64,000 bases of DNA from Brachionus manjavacas. Lineage: Eukaryota > Rotifera > Eurotatoria > Ploima > Brachionidae. The number at the start of each line of letters is the position of its first letter. The stretch's first letter is position 1. The position numbers and the translations under genes were made by a program. The notes beneath the pieces are model-generated. The model saw only the letters and a list, made by a program, of their open reading frames with translations. It did not search any database and was not told the DNA's origin. Positions 1 to 10,790 of this stretch are shown in pieces. Location: NCBI GenBank assembly GCA_019054805.1, contig JAHQIY010000012.1:2480001-2544000 (forward strand), written 5' to 3'.

Positions 1-67
1 GTTTTAATAAAAGATCGACAAAACATTCTTTTAAGGATTAAAGGAAAATAAAATTCCTCTTTTAAAA

Positions 68-125
68 TGGTGATGGGCTGGGTGTCGCAGCAAGAACTAC
101 TATTACTACTACTACTTTTAGAAAT
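68..125 (+). mobile_element. 3' tail of a non-LTR retrotransposon
   Basis: The stretch GGTGTCGCAGCAAGAACTAC followed by ACT/TAC triplets matches the 3' end of the element at 58876-59455, which carries the same words and the same triplet tail. Only the tail is recognisable. An open frame through it (67-249) is poly-Leu from the triplets and is not a gene. Confidence 0.6.
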
Positions 126-1959
126 TTTCACATTTTATTTTAAAAGTGATTCAAAACTTTATTTTATGAGCAATTTTTTTTCCGTAAATTTTGATAAAGA
201 AATTAGAAAAACAAATGAAACAAAAGTCTATTTAGGCTTCGAAAAATAATTTAAGTTTTTTGAAATTTTAATAAGTTAAATTGACGCTTCTTACATGTCA
301 TTTGTGAACTTAACCGTAATTTCAGCAGTTAAATTATTTTATTTCACTTTAATAGTTATATAAGCAAATATCGATTTTAATATTTTAGATTATTTTGATT
401 TATACTAGATTAAATATATTAATTTGCCTAGGAAAAGTTCCAATTTACTGCTAGATAATTCTAGTCACTGAATATTTCAGATAATGGCAGTTTTATCCCC
501 AAAGATAGAAATTTAATCATCTATAATTTTTTTTTAATTTCAAAAAATGATTTTTTCAACCTCTTAAAATTATTTAAAAATGTAGCTAGAAAATATCCTC
601 CATATGACTTGAGGTATCCATAATAGAAAAAATATTCTTATAATTGTATTTAGACTATAATCGTTGCTTGCATAGGGGACTTTGGTAAAAAGTAGTGCCA
701 TTTTTTAATTCCACTTGCTATCTCTTAAAATCTCTAAAAATATTTGTTTTAAATTATTTTTAAAACTTTGATTAATAAAGTGGATTAATCAAATATTTAA
801 GTAATTAAAACAATTTTGTTTCAAAACAAAAATTCTAATTATTGAAAAAAGTTTAGTAATTTTTTTGTTAGCTTTCTTCTTTTTCTTAGAATTTTTAATT
901 TTCAATGCGATTTAATAAAAGTAAATTTTAATGATAAATTAACATTTGGTAATTCAAAAGAAACTTTTTCCTTCTTGCCTTAGTGATTTTTGATTACTTC
1001 AATAAAAGCTTTGGAGATTAAACAAATTGATTATAAAGAAAAAAATTGGAATACTGTGAAATTTAAATGAAATAAGTGAAATCAAGAAACGAGTCATTTG
1101 GCATTTATAATGTCGTTTAGTGAAGTATTATAGTATACTAAGTAGATGGTTTCTTGTTAGTATGTTTAAAACCAACGACATTAGGTTCATTGAGACAAAC
1201 AATTTTTAGAGCCTTGATAAATTTTAAAGATAATTTAAAATTTTTTTAATATAAAATTAATAAAAAAAATATTTTCAAATTTAAATAATATAAACAGTCC
1301 ACTGACCCTTATTTGTAAATTTTCATCTTTTTAATCTTAGTCTTGGAAAAGGCAGAATTCCCAAAGCATGGTTAAACTGAAAGCATAACTATGATTTATA
1401 AAAATCATTCAAAACACACGATCCATCTAATCAAAGACCAAAAAAATATACAATTATTCAAATTCAATTAAGTAATTGATTTAATTGTTATTTGAAAAAT
1501 TTTAACAACAAGGTATTTAAGTAAAATAATTCAAATGTTGCAGCAAAATCTAAATAAATTAAGTTAATTTTATTGAAAATTGAAAGCTTAAATGCTGAAA
1601 ACTTTAACCCGTTATTTATTTTTTATTTTCTTTTTTCTAAAAATTCAATACTTAAATATGTAGCAGTTTAATTTTTTTTAATTTGAAGGAGCTTTTTCAC
1701 AGATAATAAAAAAAATTCTAAAAAAAAAAATTTAAATCTGGCATAATTTCCATATTAATTGTTGTTGATGTAAATAAGTTCTAAAATTGCAAATCAGTCA
1801 TTCAACAAAAAAATTTATAATTTTTTTTAAATACTGCTAAAATTGTTTATAAGTAAAATTACAAAAAAAAATTTTACTAATATATATTTATTACTTCACA
1901 ATACTTTGCAAAGTGTTTATCTTTAACACGCAATTTACCACATTTTTTATGGCGTTAAT
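126..1959. other. AT-rich intergenic DNA
   Basis: No coding frame of interest, RNA gene or clear repeat was seen; the sequence is homopolymer-rich AT DNA. Confidence 0.5.
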
Positions 1960-2629
1960 TACCTTCGGGTTTTTCGAACCCGTTTTTTTAGATTTTATTA
2001 AAATGGATCAAATTATTTAAATTATTTATTTATTTTTTTTTAATTTATTTAAACTAACCTTTTTAGCTTTTTAATTTAGTCTGGACTGACCAAAAAAAAT
2101 TGGATAAGAATTAAATGATAAATTTCCCCGAATTTTTTTTTTATTCCTTACGGTTTAATGATAAAAGCGAGTCATAAATAAATAATCTTTGAAGCATTAG
2201 AGTTTTTTTCAGATTTCATGGCAATTAACACACATAGCTTTCACTATCATGATCCACATGAAGCCTTTTGGCAACCATTAAATGTGACTCTCTACATCAT
2301 CATCATTATCTTCATCTGATACAAGATGACCATCAAATTTTTTACAATCAATTGACATTTCTGGCTCAGAATCCTCTTCACTATATTCCCTATCGCTAAA
2401 ATCCCTATATTCTTCGTCTGAGTAAAATGATCGGGTTTCATCAGCGTTTCTCATAATTTCAAGGGCTTTTTGAGCAGAAACTTTTAGAGTATTTAATTTT
2501 GTTTTTTAAATTTAGAATTTTAAGGCTTAAAAATATTTTACTTTGATTTATATTTCAAAATTCAACTAACAAACACTTATTCAACAATTTAATTCATATT
2601 AGAAGACGGGTTCAAAAAAACCTAAAGTA
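1960..2629. mobile_element. 670-bp DNA transposon with terminal inverted repeats (piggyBac-like candidate)
   Basis: Positions 1960-1983 and 2606-2629 are inverted copies of each other (20 of 24 bases match; core GGGTTTTTCGAACCCGT). The left repeat is itself partly palindromic. Between them lies an acidic reading frame on the minus strand (2229-2500). The terminal ACCTT and the acidic N-terminal-like fragment suggest a non-autonomous piggyBac-type element, but no convincing TTAA duplication is visible, so the superfamily is a guess. Confidence 0.45.
2229..2500 (-). pseudogene. acidic N-terminal fragment, possibly of a transposase
   Basis: About 90 residues read open on the minus strand and are strongly acidic: a SDEEYRDFSDREYSEEDSEP stretch followed by a DEDNDDD run. 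Acidic Ser/Asp/Glu-rich leaders of this sort precede the catalytic core in piggyBac-family transposases, and the fragment lies between inverted repeats. No catalytic domain follows inside the element. It could equally be an exon of an unrelated acidic protein. No start is assigned because the frame is open upstream of the first Met and the ends are not defined. Confidence 0.3.
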
Positions 2630-3385
2630 GTCAAAATTTATTTTTACAGAGAAAAATTTCTTATTTTTTTTTAATTAATTTAAATACTTTAAAGGTTGAA
2701 ACTAATTACATTTGGCTCTTGGAATTTCGTGTACTATACGATTTGCGTAAAAAGTGGTAAAATATTAATAGCACGAAAAAAAAATTATTCCACTAATATT
2801 TTGACCATCAATTATCTTTGCAATTACAATTTTCATCTCTTATTCTAATGAATCTATATTTTTCAGGTAAGTGATACTAATTTGACATTGTTTTGGTGTC
2901 AACGACTTTGAAATGCCGATGGGTGGGTTTTTCCTGACTAATAAAACAGAATTTTCCTTGATAGCTGAAAACTTTAAATTGTGCGAGTATGCAGGTGCTT
3001 TACTCTAACCTTAATAAACCCTATGAAACTTATGCAGCCCCGTATGGATGAATTTTGATGCCAGAACCTAAAACCAATCAGTTGATTTTGTTTAAAGTGT
3101 GTTGTTCAGCAACCGACTTGAGCAAACTTTTCCAGCTTGTTTCGATTATAGAGTCACCTATTCGACAGCTCTTCGAAAGAGTATACCTACTATCTTGAGA
3201 TACTTATTGAGGTATCAAAAGATTCGAGTTCTTCTTCAGAACTCTGGATGACTTCTGTAGTCTTCCTTTCGTTCAACGAGAGACTTAAGTTAAGTCGCTC
3301 GAATATAAAGTAATAAGAATAAAAAGTTAATTTTAATTTTAATATACTCTATTTCAAAAATTAGATTTCTTTCATAAAACTTCTT
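2630..3385. other. intergenic, partly less AT-rich
   Basis: No sustained reading frame was found. The part from about 3060 to 3300 has higher GC and may be old coding debris linked to the pseudogene at 3386-4075, but no protein similarity could be recognised. Confidence 0.35.
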
Positions 3386-4075
3386 CTAAGCTACCCTTAT
3401 ATCCAGCATGTTTATTGACACATTTATTGGTTCCAGAGGAATTTCTTTTGTCTTTCGGTTTTTCCCGTGAAAGGCAAAACGGATTCGGAGGAATCTGCGC
3501 TTTGCGAGTCGTATTCCAAGGGCTTCAGTTTCCAACTGTCCGCTGCCAGCCAAATTGCACTTTTTAATTCCAGCTCTTTGAGCAACTCTTCTCTTTTGCC
3601 TCAATTTTGTCCATTAGCTCGATTTCCTTTTGATAAGCCTATCTACTTCCTCCTTTACCTCGAACACATTTAGGAGTGACTCTTCTAAACGTACTGACTT
3701 TTCTTTCCTCCACTTGTTTTTCTCGTGCTCTCCTCGCCTCTGCCTTCATCTTTTCTTCTTCCAATCTCCTTATCTCTTACATCGTGATGTCTGTAGCTCG
3801 AATAGTTCAAACACGTCTCGCACGTTTTGACTTTCGTTTCTCAACGTCTCTATTCTGATCAATCGATTTAATACGGCAGACATGTATAGAGTTTCTGCGT
3901 CTAATTCTTTTGTACTTTTCTAAGGTACCATTTTTTCTACTTTGCGATCCTTTTTATCTTCCACATGCTATTTTGGGTCCACAAACTCCTCTTCGCTTTT
4001 GTTAGCAGTCTTACCAACTAATTCAACGCTTGCCTCTATCATGCGAGCCAATTTTTTAATTTCGTCATCCACTCC
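3386..4075 (-). pseudogene. decayed charged coiled-coil ORF (retrotransposon ORF1/gag-like candidate)
   Basis: Read on the minus strand, a Lys/Arg/Glu-rich protein can be followed through several stops and frame changes, with segments such as KLARMIEASVELVGK, then EERRLEEEK-like heptads, ending with an open 72-codon piece at 3604-3386. GC content is clearly above its surroundings, as for other element-derived coding DNA here. A non-LTR endonuclease fragment lies just upstream on the same strand (4270-4390), which favours a retroelement origin. No diagnostic domain such as a zinc knuckle was seen, so the identity is open. Confidence 0.35.
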
Positions 4076-4269
4076 AATATTTATTAATATATTGAGTTAA
4101 TATATTAAAAAATTAAACAAACACATGAAGTAATATTCTTCAACTTTTAAAAAAATAAAATTTAAAAATTATTTAAATGAAGGGAAACATCTTCTTTAGA
4201 ACTAAATGAACTCAGGAACAGCTTATTTTACTTTTTTTATTTCTTCAAAAAAACCTTAAATTCATTCCA

Positions 4270-4390
4270 CTAATTAAAAATGCTTATTTGGCCTGATCCT
4301 GTCCAGCGACTTTCACATATACCTAGCACCTCGAGACCGTATTTTTCCATGACCAGTGCGGCTTGAGCGCATCTTGAAAAAAATTTTCTA
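4270..4390 (-). pseudogene. non-LTR retrotransposon endonuclease N-terminal fragment
   Basis: A short frame contains MEKYGLEVLGICESRWTGSG. This is the typical N-terminal signature of apurinic-type endonucleases of non-LTR retrotransposons, including the catalytic Glu in the C/SE-S/T-RW motif. Only about 35 residues remain; downstream the frame ends at a stop after SIFN, and upstream there is only poly-A/T sequence. It is a relic with no function expected. Confidence 0.55.
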
Positions 4391-5588
4391 TGATTTTCCC
4401 GAAAATAACTACCAAATTGATTATTAGAAAAAAAAAAAGAAAAATTTTTATTATCTAAAATCAAAAAAGTTTAATATGATTTTTTTTCTGTAGAAATAAA
4501 AAATTTGTCTTAAACACGTTGTACAATTCTTATTTTAATAAAACATACTTATACAGTGGTAAATTTTCTGAAAAGTTAAAGTTTTTAAAATTTGCTGAAA
4601 AAGTATTAATATTCTGTAGTTGAAAAAGGAAATTATTTTTGATGCAGAATTAAGTAAAATAAAGTGAATTTATTTTTTGAAAAATAAAACATTGGTTATT
4701 ATTTTTTATTTCAATAAAAATTTTTTGTTTTTTAAGATGGTTTGGTCTAAGAGATTAAACAAGTAAAAAGTTATTAAGACGCTGTCACCTTTGTTATGTA
4801 ACATAGAATAATTGAATAAAATTAAAATTTTTTGCTGTACAATTAGATTTTTTTATTTTATTAAAATTTTCGTAAGGAATTTAAATTTTAAACTTAAGTT
4901 TCAGTAATAAAATTAAAGTTCGATTCAAGTCTGCAAAAAAAGTATACAAGGTGTTCAAATTGTGTATAAAAAATCGTTGTAAAAAATTTTCCTTACTCTG
5001 GTAAAAAAATTTAGATGCAAATTTAAAATTTTTTTATCAAACTTTGAAGAACTTAAAGGCAACGGGTTTCCAATAATGGTTGTCGGAAACTTCAAAAAGA
5101 AAAATAAATATGGTCTCTTAAATTTATGAAAATTTACTATCTTATAACGAATTTTGTCCATTTTCCGGAAATAACAATGGTTTTTTGGATTTTGATTTTT
5201 TCGCATGTTCTATGCTCAAGCGTGACACATACACTGACCCCAAATTGTTCTCCGGGAACAAGAAAATTTGGATACTAGTATGATATATCATTTTGTAGAA
5301 AATTTTATCCTGATTAAAATAGGCTATAGTTAATTATGATATGAAGATTTTTGCAGGAGTTATGATAAAAAAGTGAAGATTAAGGAAAATATCGTTTTTT
5401 ACAAATATCTTCTCATCAGAATTAGATATTGACCTGAAATTTAACACACATATTAAATTAGATATAAACTTTTAAATGAGTAGCTAATTATTAACCAGGT
5501 TTGATTTTAAGCCCTTTTTAACGAGTTTTTTTACATTTAGGGTATGGTCCCTATCTTAGATTTTTATTTTTTAAATTTTTTTATGCCT
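4391..5588. other. AT-rich intergenic DNA
   Basis: No supported gene. The 83-codon minus frame at 4955-5206 is Phe/Lys/Asn-rich, as expected of random AT sequence, and was not taken as coding. Confidence 0.45.
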
Positions 5589-5787
5589 TAAAATCTCTAA
5601 TTTAAAACCGTAAAGCATAATAATAAATATTTTTCGATCACTTATAAAAAAAATTGCGGACATTATTGGGCATTTTTCAATTTTTAAATAAAATACCCTT
5701 AATTTATTAGAAAAATACCAAAAAATAATTAAATCAACAAAATGATTGAAAATACTAATTGAACAAATTAGCACCAAATTTATTTTA
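5589..5787. repeat. 199-bp target-site duplication, left copy
   Basis: This segment is nearly identical to 7241-7439 in the same orientation. The two copies flank the non-LTR element exactly, which identifies them as an unusually long target-site duplication. Confidence 0.85.
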
Positions 5788-7240
5788 GTAGTAGTAGTAG
5801 TAGTAGTAGTAATTTACTGCGACCCTTACGGGTTAAGCTCTTAAGAGCCATGGCAGTAACTTAAGTAATAACTATACGTTGTTTTGTTAACCATTCATCC
5901 AATCTTGCTTTAAAACTGTTTATCGACGGTGCATCAATAACGAACTGAGGCAAGGAATTCCATACATTTACAACTCTATTTGTTAAGAAGAAGTAGCGCT
6001 GCATACAATTTCTCACATACTCTTTGACTATACACTTTGAATGACTTCTTAAGTTGTAGTTTCGACTATTTGTCTTAAAAACATCATTACATAAGTTAAT
6101 TGACTCAAACCCATACGCTATCTTGAACATTTGAATAAGATCACCTCTAGTACGCCTAGTTTCTAGATTTGTAAGATTCAATAACTTTAGTCTTGTTTCG
6201 TAATTAAAACCCTTGGTAGAGGGAACTAGTCTTGTTGCTCTCCTTTGAACTTTCTCAAACACAATTATATCTTTCTTTAAGTAAGGACACCATGACCTGA
6301 CAGCGAACTCAAGATGTGGTCTTACAGGCGACGTATATAGTAGCCTCAATGTTTCAATGTTTAACGTGGTAAAACTTTTAGCTAACATCCCTAATATACG
6401 GTTACCGCGGGCAGCGCTATAACTTACTTGATTAGCCCACTTTAAGTCATTTTGAACATAAATTCCAAGATCTTTTTCCAAAATAGATTTTGACATAAAT
6501 TGTGTACCATATTTGTTAAAAATCGAGTAATCAAAATTCGGATTATTGCGTCCAACGTGCATAACTTTACATTTTTCAATGTTTAAATCAATAGACCATG
6601 TAATTGACCAACTTGAAATAAAACCAATGTCTCTTTGGAGTGTTAAATTATCTTTAAGATCTCTAATAATCGACATGACTTTTGTATCATCAGCATATTT
6701 TTCATTTTTGTTGATCAACTCGTATGACAGATCATTAATAAAAATTAAGAACAGTATCGGGCCCAAAACGGATCCTTGTGGAACTCCACTAGTTACCAAA
6801 AGCCATTCAGATACAGAATCCCCCATAACAACTCTTTGTTTCCTGTTTGACAGAAAATCAGCTATCCAATTTAAGATACTATTGAAGAAACTATATGCTT
6901 TAAGTTTAAATAACAAGAGCCTGTGTGAAACTCTATCGAAAGCTTTCGAAAAATCCGTATAGACAATGTCAACAGGAGAACCATTGGAAAGGGCCAGAGT
7001 TAAATAGTCAATTGTTTCTAATAAATTAGATGTACAAGATTTAAGAGGCAAAAAACCATGTTGTGAACTTGAAAGTAAATTGTGCTTCATTAAGTGTTCC
7101 AACATTTTATCCTTTATTAAACTTTCAAGTATTTTGCATAGAATACATGTAAGAGAAACTGGTCGATAATTACTTGCGAGTAATTTATTGCCCTTTTTAT
7201 AAAGAGGAGTAACATTTGCTTGCTTCCATAACAACGGCAA
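5788..7240 (-). mobile_element. 5'-truncated CR1/jockey-group non-LTR retrotransposon
   Basis: The element reads on the minus strand. Its 3' end is a run of TAC triplets (CTA/GTA on the plus strand from 5788) preceded by a short 3' UTR containing GGGTCGCAG, and its 5' end is cut inside the reverse transcriptase. It is bounded by 199-bp direct repeats. The RT core to C-terminus is intact, so the insertion is recent, but with no endonuclease, no first ORF and no 5' promoter it is dead on arrival, as is usual for target-primed 5' truncations. Confidence 0.85.
5861..7240 (-). CDS. partial ORF2: reverse transcriptase core and C-terminal region of a non-LTR retrotransposon
   Basis: 459 codons are open without a break, starting at the truncation point. 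RT landmarks in order are the ASNYRPVSL block, the DFSKAFDRVSH motif (motif A Asp), SGVPQGSVLGPILF (motif B), YADDTK (motif C, catalytic Asp pair), and the thumb/C-terminal region with RTRGDLIQMFKI, LRSHSK and FFLTNRVVNVWNSLP, as in CR1/L2/jockey-like elements. The reading frame continues upstream for another 90 codons, but those lie in the target-site duplication and are chance read-through. The endonuclease and N-terminal RT blocks are missing. Function would have been target-primed reverse transcription; this copy is not autonomous. Confidence 0.9.
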   Translation of the reverse strand: MPLLWKQANVTPLYKKGNKLLASNYRPVSLTCILCKILESLIKDKMLEHLMKHNLLSSSQHGFLPLKSCTSNLLETIDYLTLALSNGSPVDIVYTDFSKAFDRVSHRLLLFKLKAYSFFNSILNWIADFLSNRKQRVVMGDSVSEWLLVTSGVPQGSVLGPILFLIFINDLSYELINKNEKYADDTKVMSIIRDLKDNLTLQRDIGFISSWSITWSIDLNIEKCKVMHVGRNNPNFDYSIFNKYGTQFMSKSILEKDLGIYVQNDLKWANQVSYSAARGNRILGMLAKSFTTLNIETLRLLYTSPVRPHLEFAVRSWCPYLKKDIIVFEKVQRRATRLVPSTKGFNYETRLKLLNLTNLETRRTRGDLIQMFKIAYGFESINLCNDVFKTNSRNYNLRSHSKCIVKEYVRNCMQRYFFLTNRVVNVWNSLPQFVIDAPSINSFKARLDEWLTKQRIVIT

Positions 7241-7439
7241 TAAAATCTCTAATTTAAAACCGTAAATCATAATAATAAATATTTTTCGATCACTTATAAA
7301 AAAAGTTGCGGACATTATTGGGCATTTTTCAATTTTTAAATAAAATACCCTTAATTTATTAGAAAAATACCAAAAAATAATTAAATCAACAAAATGATTG
7401 AAAATACTAATTGAACAAATTAGCACCAAATTTATTTTA
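7241..7439. repeat. 199-bp target-site duplication, right copy
   Basis: Direct repeat of 5589-5787 with only a few substitutions. It lies at the 5' (truncated) end of the inserted element. Confidence 0.85.
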
Positions 7440-8892
7440 ATTATTAAAAAAATCAAATTAAAATAAAAAATACCCAATTTTTTTAACAAACTTTGAACAA
7501 ACAGAACCAAATTTTTTAGTATTGTTTTTTAAATAATTAAAAAAATGAGTATTTTTTCAATCAAAAAGTTTTTTTTTGTTTTTTTTATTTTTATTAGTCA
7601 TTGTGAATTAAATTAATTTTGGGTACTTTTCTAATAAATTTGCACTGAAGACTTTAAAATTTGGGATAGTGATTTTAATCATTGAAAAATATTGTTTACC
7701 TACCTGATCGTAAAATTCCTAGTTTTACAATGGTACAACCGTAAAAAACTTCAGGTAATCAAAAGAAAAGAAAGCAGAATATTTTTTTTAATAAAAATTT
7801 CAAAAAATTCTTTTTTCTTGGGCTTTTATATTTTATTCAAATTACCATAATCTATGCGAATTGGCGTTATTCAAGGTATAAAAATCCATATTGGCCTTTA
7901 ATAACTTTTTTTTGGTAGAATAGCGTTAATTTACGCAAAATTACAGATTTTCAAAAATGCCTAAAAAAGGCTGGATTTTGGCTCTTTTTTTAATTTTTTT
8001 TCCGAAATATTAAAAAAAATCGAAAGATTTAAAAAAATGGTAAAAGTCTAGTTAATTAAATTTTGAAGAAAAGGCTATAGCTTCGAGTGCTAAAAGTGAC
8101 GTTTTTTTTTTACAAACATTTTTTAAATTAATAAATACTTAAAATCCTAGTGACAGTTCAATACTGTTTTTTTTTCTCAAAAATATAATTTAAATCTGTA
8201 TTTTCTAATACAACCCCTACTGGTAAATTTGCCAAATTTGACGTCAATTGTGTTAAAAAACATCACTGAATTATGTAATGTCGCATACAAATTTTTGAAC
8301 TTCGTCATTGAAATGATGAATAGGGAAAATATGAATTTTTAATATTATTCTCTAGAAAAAAAGGCAAATAAATAAATTTATCTAAATGGAATAATAAATA
8401 ACAATCATGAGCCGATCTAGAGACCTTTTCAACAAGCTTTCTTTTTATCGGATTGCATTTATGTGAAAAATTTGATTTAAAATATTAATTCAAAAAGCAA
8501 TATTTAATTTAAATTTTTTATTTTAATTGTCTATTAAATGTGAATAGAGAAAGTTTTTAGAAGAGAAAAAAAAAAGCTTAAAATCGGAATACTAATTAGC
8601 CTTTTAATTGTGAGTCACCAATCGTCAACTATCCGACTATATTAAACAAAAACCAAATCCCATCTCCAGGATTAAAATGCAAATTTTCATCTATATAATC
8701 AAAAATAGGATATTTTTGAATTAATTCTCGAACGGCATTAAAAGTGCCTCGTCGAGATTAATCCAATTTGCATACAAAAGCATCTTGACACTTTTTTTCC
8801 AACTTTTCCACTTTTCTCTATTTTTGAGCCACATTTTTTAGATAAAAAACCTACTAGATGACGACCAGAATGCAAAGCAAAAGGGCCCAGCA
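7440..8892. other. AT-rich region upstream of the GPCR gene
   Basis: No coding frame is supported. The promoter and any 5' UTR of the receptor gene should lie at the right end, but no TATA box or other element could be singled out with confidence. Confidence 0.4.
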
Positions 8893-10503
8893 ATGAAAAA
8901 CGGCAGCACCAACTTGACCATGCTGGGCAACGAGTCCACACTGGACGTGTTCCTCAAGACCAACATTTTCTTTTTCGAGCTCACCCTCTATGTCCTCTAC
9001 TCTTTGATATTTCTGTTCGGCATACTTGGCAACAGTGTGGTCATCTACGTGCTGCTGAGCTCGATACTGTTTGAGAGAAAGCGGGGCACCCTTGTCCACA
9101 AGGAGCAGACCACTGTCATCAACTCGCCCAACACCAATTCGGGGCGCGCTCACGACTCCTCCAAACACCAGCTAAAACCCATCCGCGACAAAAACAAACT
9201 GCACTCGATAGTGCGCAAGTTTCTCAAAGAAAAGCTCACCGTGACCAACTTCTACCTGCTCAATTTGGCCGTCACGGATTTTTTCTATCTGCTGTTCATA
9301 CCCATTCTTTTGTGTACCATGCTGACGGGCCGCTGGCTCTTCGGCTTTCTCTTCTGCAAGGTCTACTTCTCCATGGTCTACTTGTGCCAGTGCTCGAGTG
9401 TGTTCATCCTGGTGGTGCTGAGCGTCGACCGCTACTTGTCGGTCAAGTATCCGCTCAAGACGTCCACATTTCGCACTGACCAGGTGGCCAGGGCCGTCAT
9501 TTTCTCCAGCTGGCTGCTCTCCTTCTTGTTCATAATACCAGTGATGGTGTACACCGAGTTCCAGCCGATCGGCTCGTCGTGCCGCATGCACTGGCCCGAT
9601 CGCTGGAACTTCAACAACCACTCGGCCTTTTCCCACATGGCCAACACCTACTTGGCCCCACTGCAGCTATTCAACATATACACATTTTTGCTCAACTACT
9701 TGATACCAGTGAGCATAATTGTCATCCTGTACACCCAAATACTGCACAATTTGGAAAAGAACAGCCTCAAGAACACGGCCACCAACCGCTCAAAGTCAAA
9801 GCGCAAGTCCCACAGACACATCACAAAAATGGTACTGGCCATCATAATTTGCTACATAACATGCTGGACACCGTACTGGTGCTACCAAATAGCCATCTAT
9901 GTCTACAATCAAATATTTAACATAGAGGCGCCCTTTATACTCATCATAATAAGTCATTTTGTACAAGTGATAGCCTACATGAGCTCGGCCCTTAACCCAT
10001 TCATATACTCGTATATGAGCGAGGCGTTCCGGGCCAATTTGAACTCGGCGTTCAGTTGTTGCCGGCGCAGAGCCGAGACCGGTGTGGAAATGAGAGAAGT
10101 TGAGGCGAGAAAAGGCAGCCAAGAGACAAGGATGGTGAGGAGAGAGCAGGCCAGTCCGGGAGCCAAGTGCCAGTCATCTTCGAGCGGACGGGTGGAGTCG
10201 GTGTCGTCAGTGGACAGAGTGGTTGGGGAGGGCAGCGAACTAATGGTCAGGGGGGAGGACACCAATTTGCTGGAAGAAGGCGACAGGCGGCCTAGGCCTA
10301 GACTCAAGTTTGTGTCGCTGTCGGCCAGCCAGTCCGAGCCCGAACCCAAACTGCTCGGGCGACAAACTGGCTCGGCCAGCAATCTGGACACCAGAAAGTC
10401 CCTATCGAAAATTCCTATCAGAAAGCTGACTTTTTTAAATACATCTAATTCGAAGTTAAAGTTCGAGATCAATTTTCATGGTTTGAAGTATTTCAAGAGG
10501 TGA
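8893..10503 (+). CDS. rhodopsin-class neuropeptide GPCR, allatostatin-C/somatostatin receptor-like
   Basis: 536 codons, no introns. The N-terminus carries three N-glycosylation sequons (N3, N7, N13). TM1 holds GN (46-47), TM2 LAVTD (125-129), ECL1 the GRW motif (146-148), C155 and C220 the conserved disulfide, TM3 ends with DRY (179-181), ECL2 reads CRMHWPD, TM6 has CWTPYW (324-329), TM7 has NPFIY (368-372), and helix 8 ends with a Cys pair (389-390) likely to be palmitoylated. The C..xWPD loop, the HRHITKMVL entry to TM6 and the overall pattern resemble allatostatin-C/somatostatin receptors; galanin- or opioid-like receptors are alternatives. Unusual features are an insertion of about 50 residues in the first intracellular loop (about 60-112) and a 145-residue Ser/Arg/Glu-rich tail with many phosphorylatable sites. 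GC content is far above the flanks. It would signal at the plasma membrane through Gi/o-type coupling (family inference). Confidence 0.93.
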   Translation: MKNGSTNLTMLGNESTLDVFLKTNIFFFELTLYVLYSLIFLFGILGNSVVIYVLLSSILFERKRGTLVHKEQTTVINSPNTNSGRAHDSSKHQLKPIRDKNKLHSIVRKFLKEKLTVTNFYLLNLAVTDFFYLLFIPILLCTMLTGRWLFGFLFCKVYFSMVYLCQCSSVFILVVLSVDRYLSVKYPLKTSTFRTDQVARAVIFSSWLLSFLFIIPVMVYTEFQPIGSSCRMHWPDRWNFNNHSAFSHMANTYLAPLQLFNIYTFLLNYLIPVSIIVILYTQILHNLEKNSLKNTATNRSKSKRKSHRHITKMVLAIIICYITCWTPYWCYQIAIYVYNQIFNIEAPFILIIISHFVQVIAYMSSALNPFIYSYMSEAFRANLNSAFSCCRRRAETGVEMREVEARKGSQETRMVRREQASPGAKCQSSSSGRVESVSSVDRVVGEGSELMVRGEDTNLLEEGDRRPRPRLKFVSLSASQSEPEPKLLGRQTGSASNLDTRKSLSKIPIRKLTFLNTSNSKLKFEINFHGLKYFKR

Positions 10504-10657
10504 TGGTGAATCATGTCCATTCTGTTGTGTCACCGAACTGAATAACATTTGGCTAGTATTTTTTGCACTTAATCTTTAGTTCATTTGTATTCATTTTTTA
10601 TTATTATTCTATATTTTTAATTTTTGGAGATTTTTTATTTTTTTTTTCATTTTTTTT

Positions 10658-10663
10658 AATAAA
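10658..10663 (+). terminator. candidate polyadenylation signal of the GPCR gene
   Basis: AATAAA lies 155 nt after the receptor stop codon inside a T-rich 3' region. It is the first canonical hexamer downstream, but such hexamers are common in this AT-rich DNA. Confidence 0.4.
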
Positions 10664-10735
10664 ATTTTATTTTTTTGTTGGTTTTTAGTTTTTTGATTGT
10701 AAGGAAGTCATCCCTGAAATAATTAATATCTGTGA

Positions 10736-10790
10736 ATTATTTATTTATTTGTTAATCTGTACCGAGCTAATGATCCTTCAGAGTTAAAAA
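10736..10790 (+). repeat. dispersed repeat with CCGAGCTAATGCTCCTTCAG core, copy 1
   Basis: ATTTATTTGTTAATCTGTAC, then CGAGCTAATGATCCTTCAGAG, followed by an A-rich run. Related copies lie at 13641, 23010 (minus), 29730 and 35552, with diverged ones near 31894 (minus) and 39930. The A-rich 3' side suggests a retrotransposon or SINE 3' end. Confidence 0.6.

Noticed and set aside
7241..7510. First 90 codons of a 549-codon minus-strand ORF as the N-terminus of the reverse transcriptase
   Set aside because: They are translated from the target-site duplication and its flank (the same residues occur at 5571-5777), so they are chance read-through.
9172..10472. Several minus-strand ORFs opposite the GPCR
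   Set aside because: Long antisense frames are expected opposite GC-rich coding DNA; they show no domains and overlap the conserved receptor frame.
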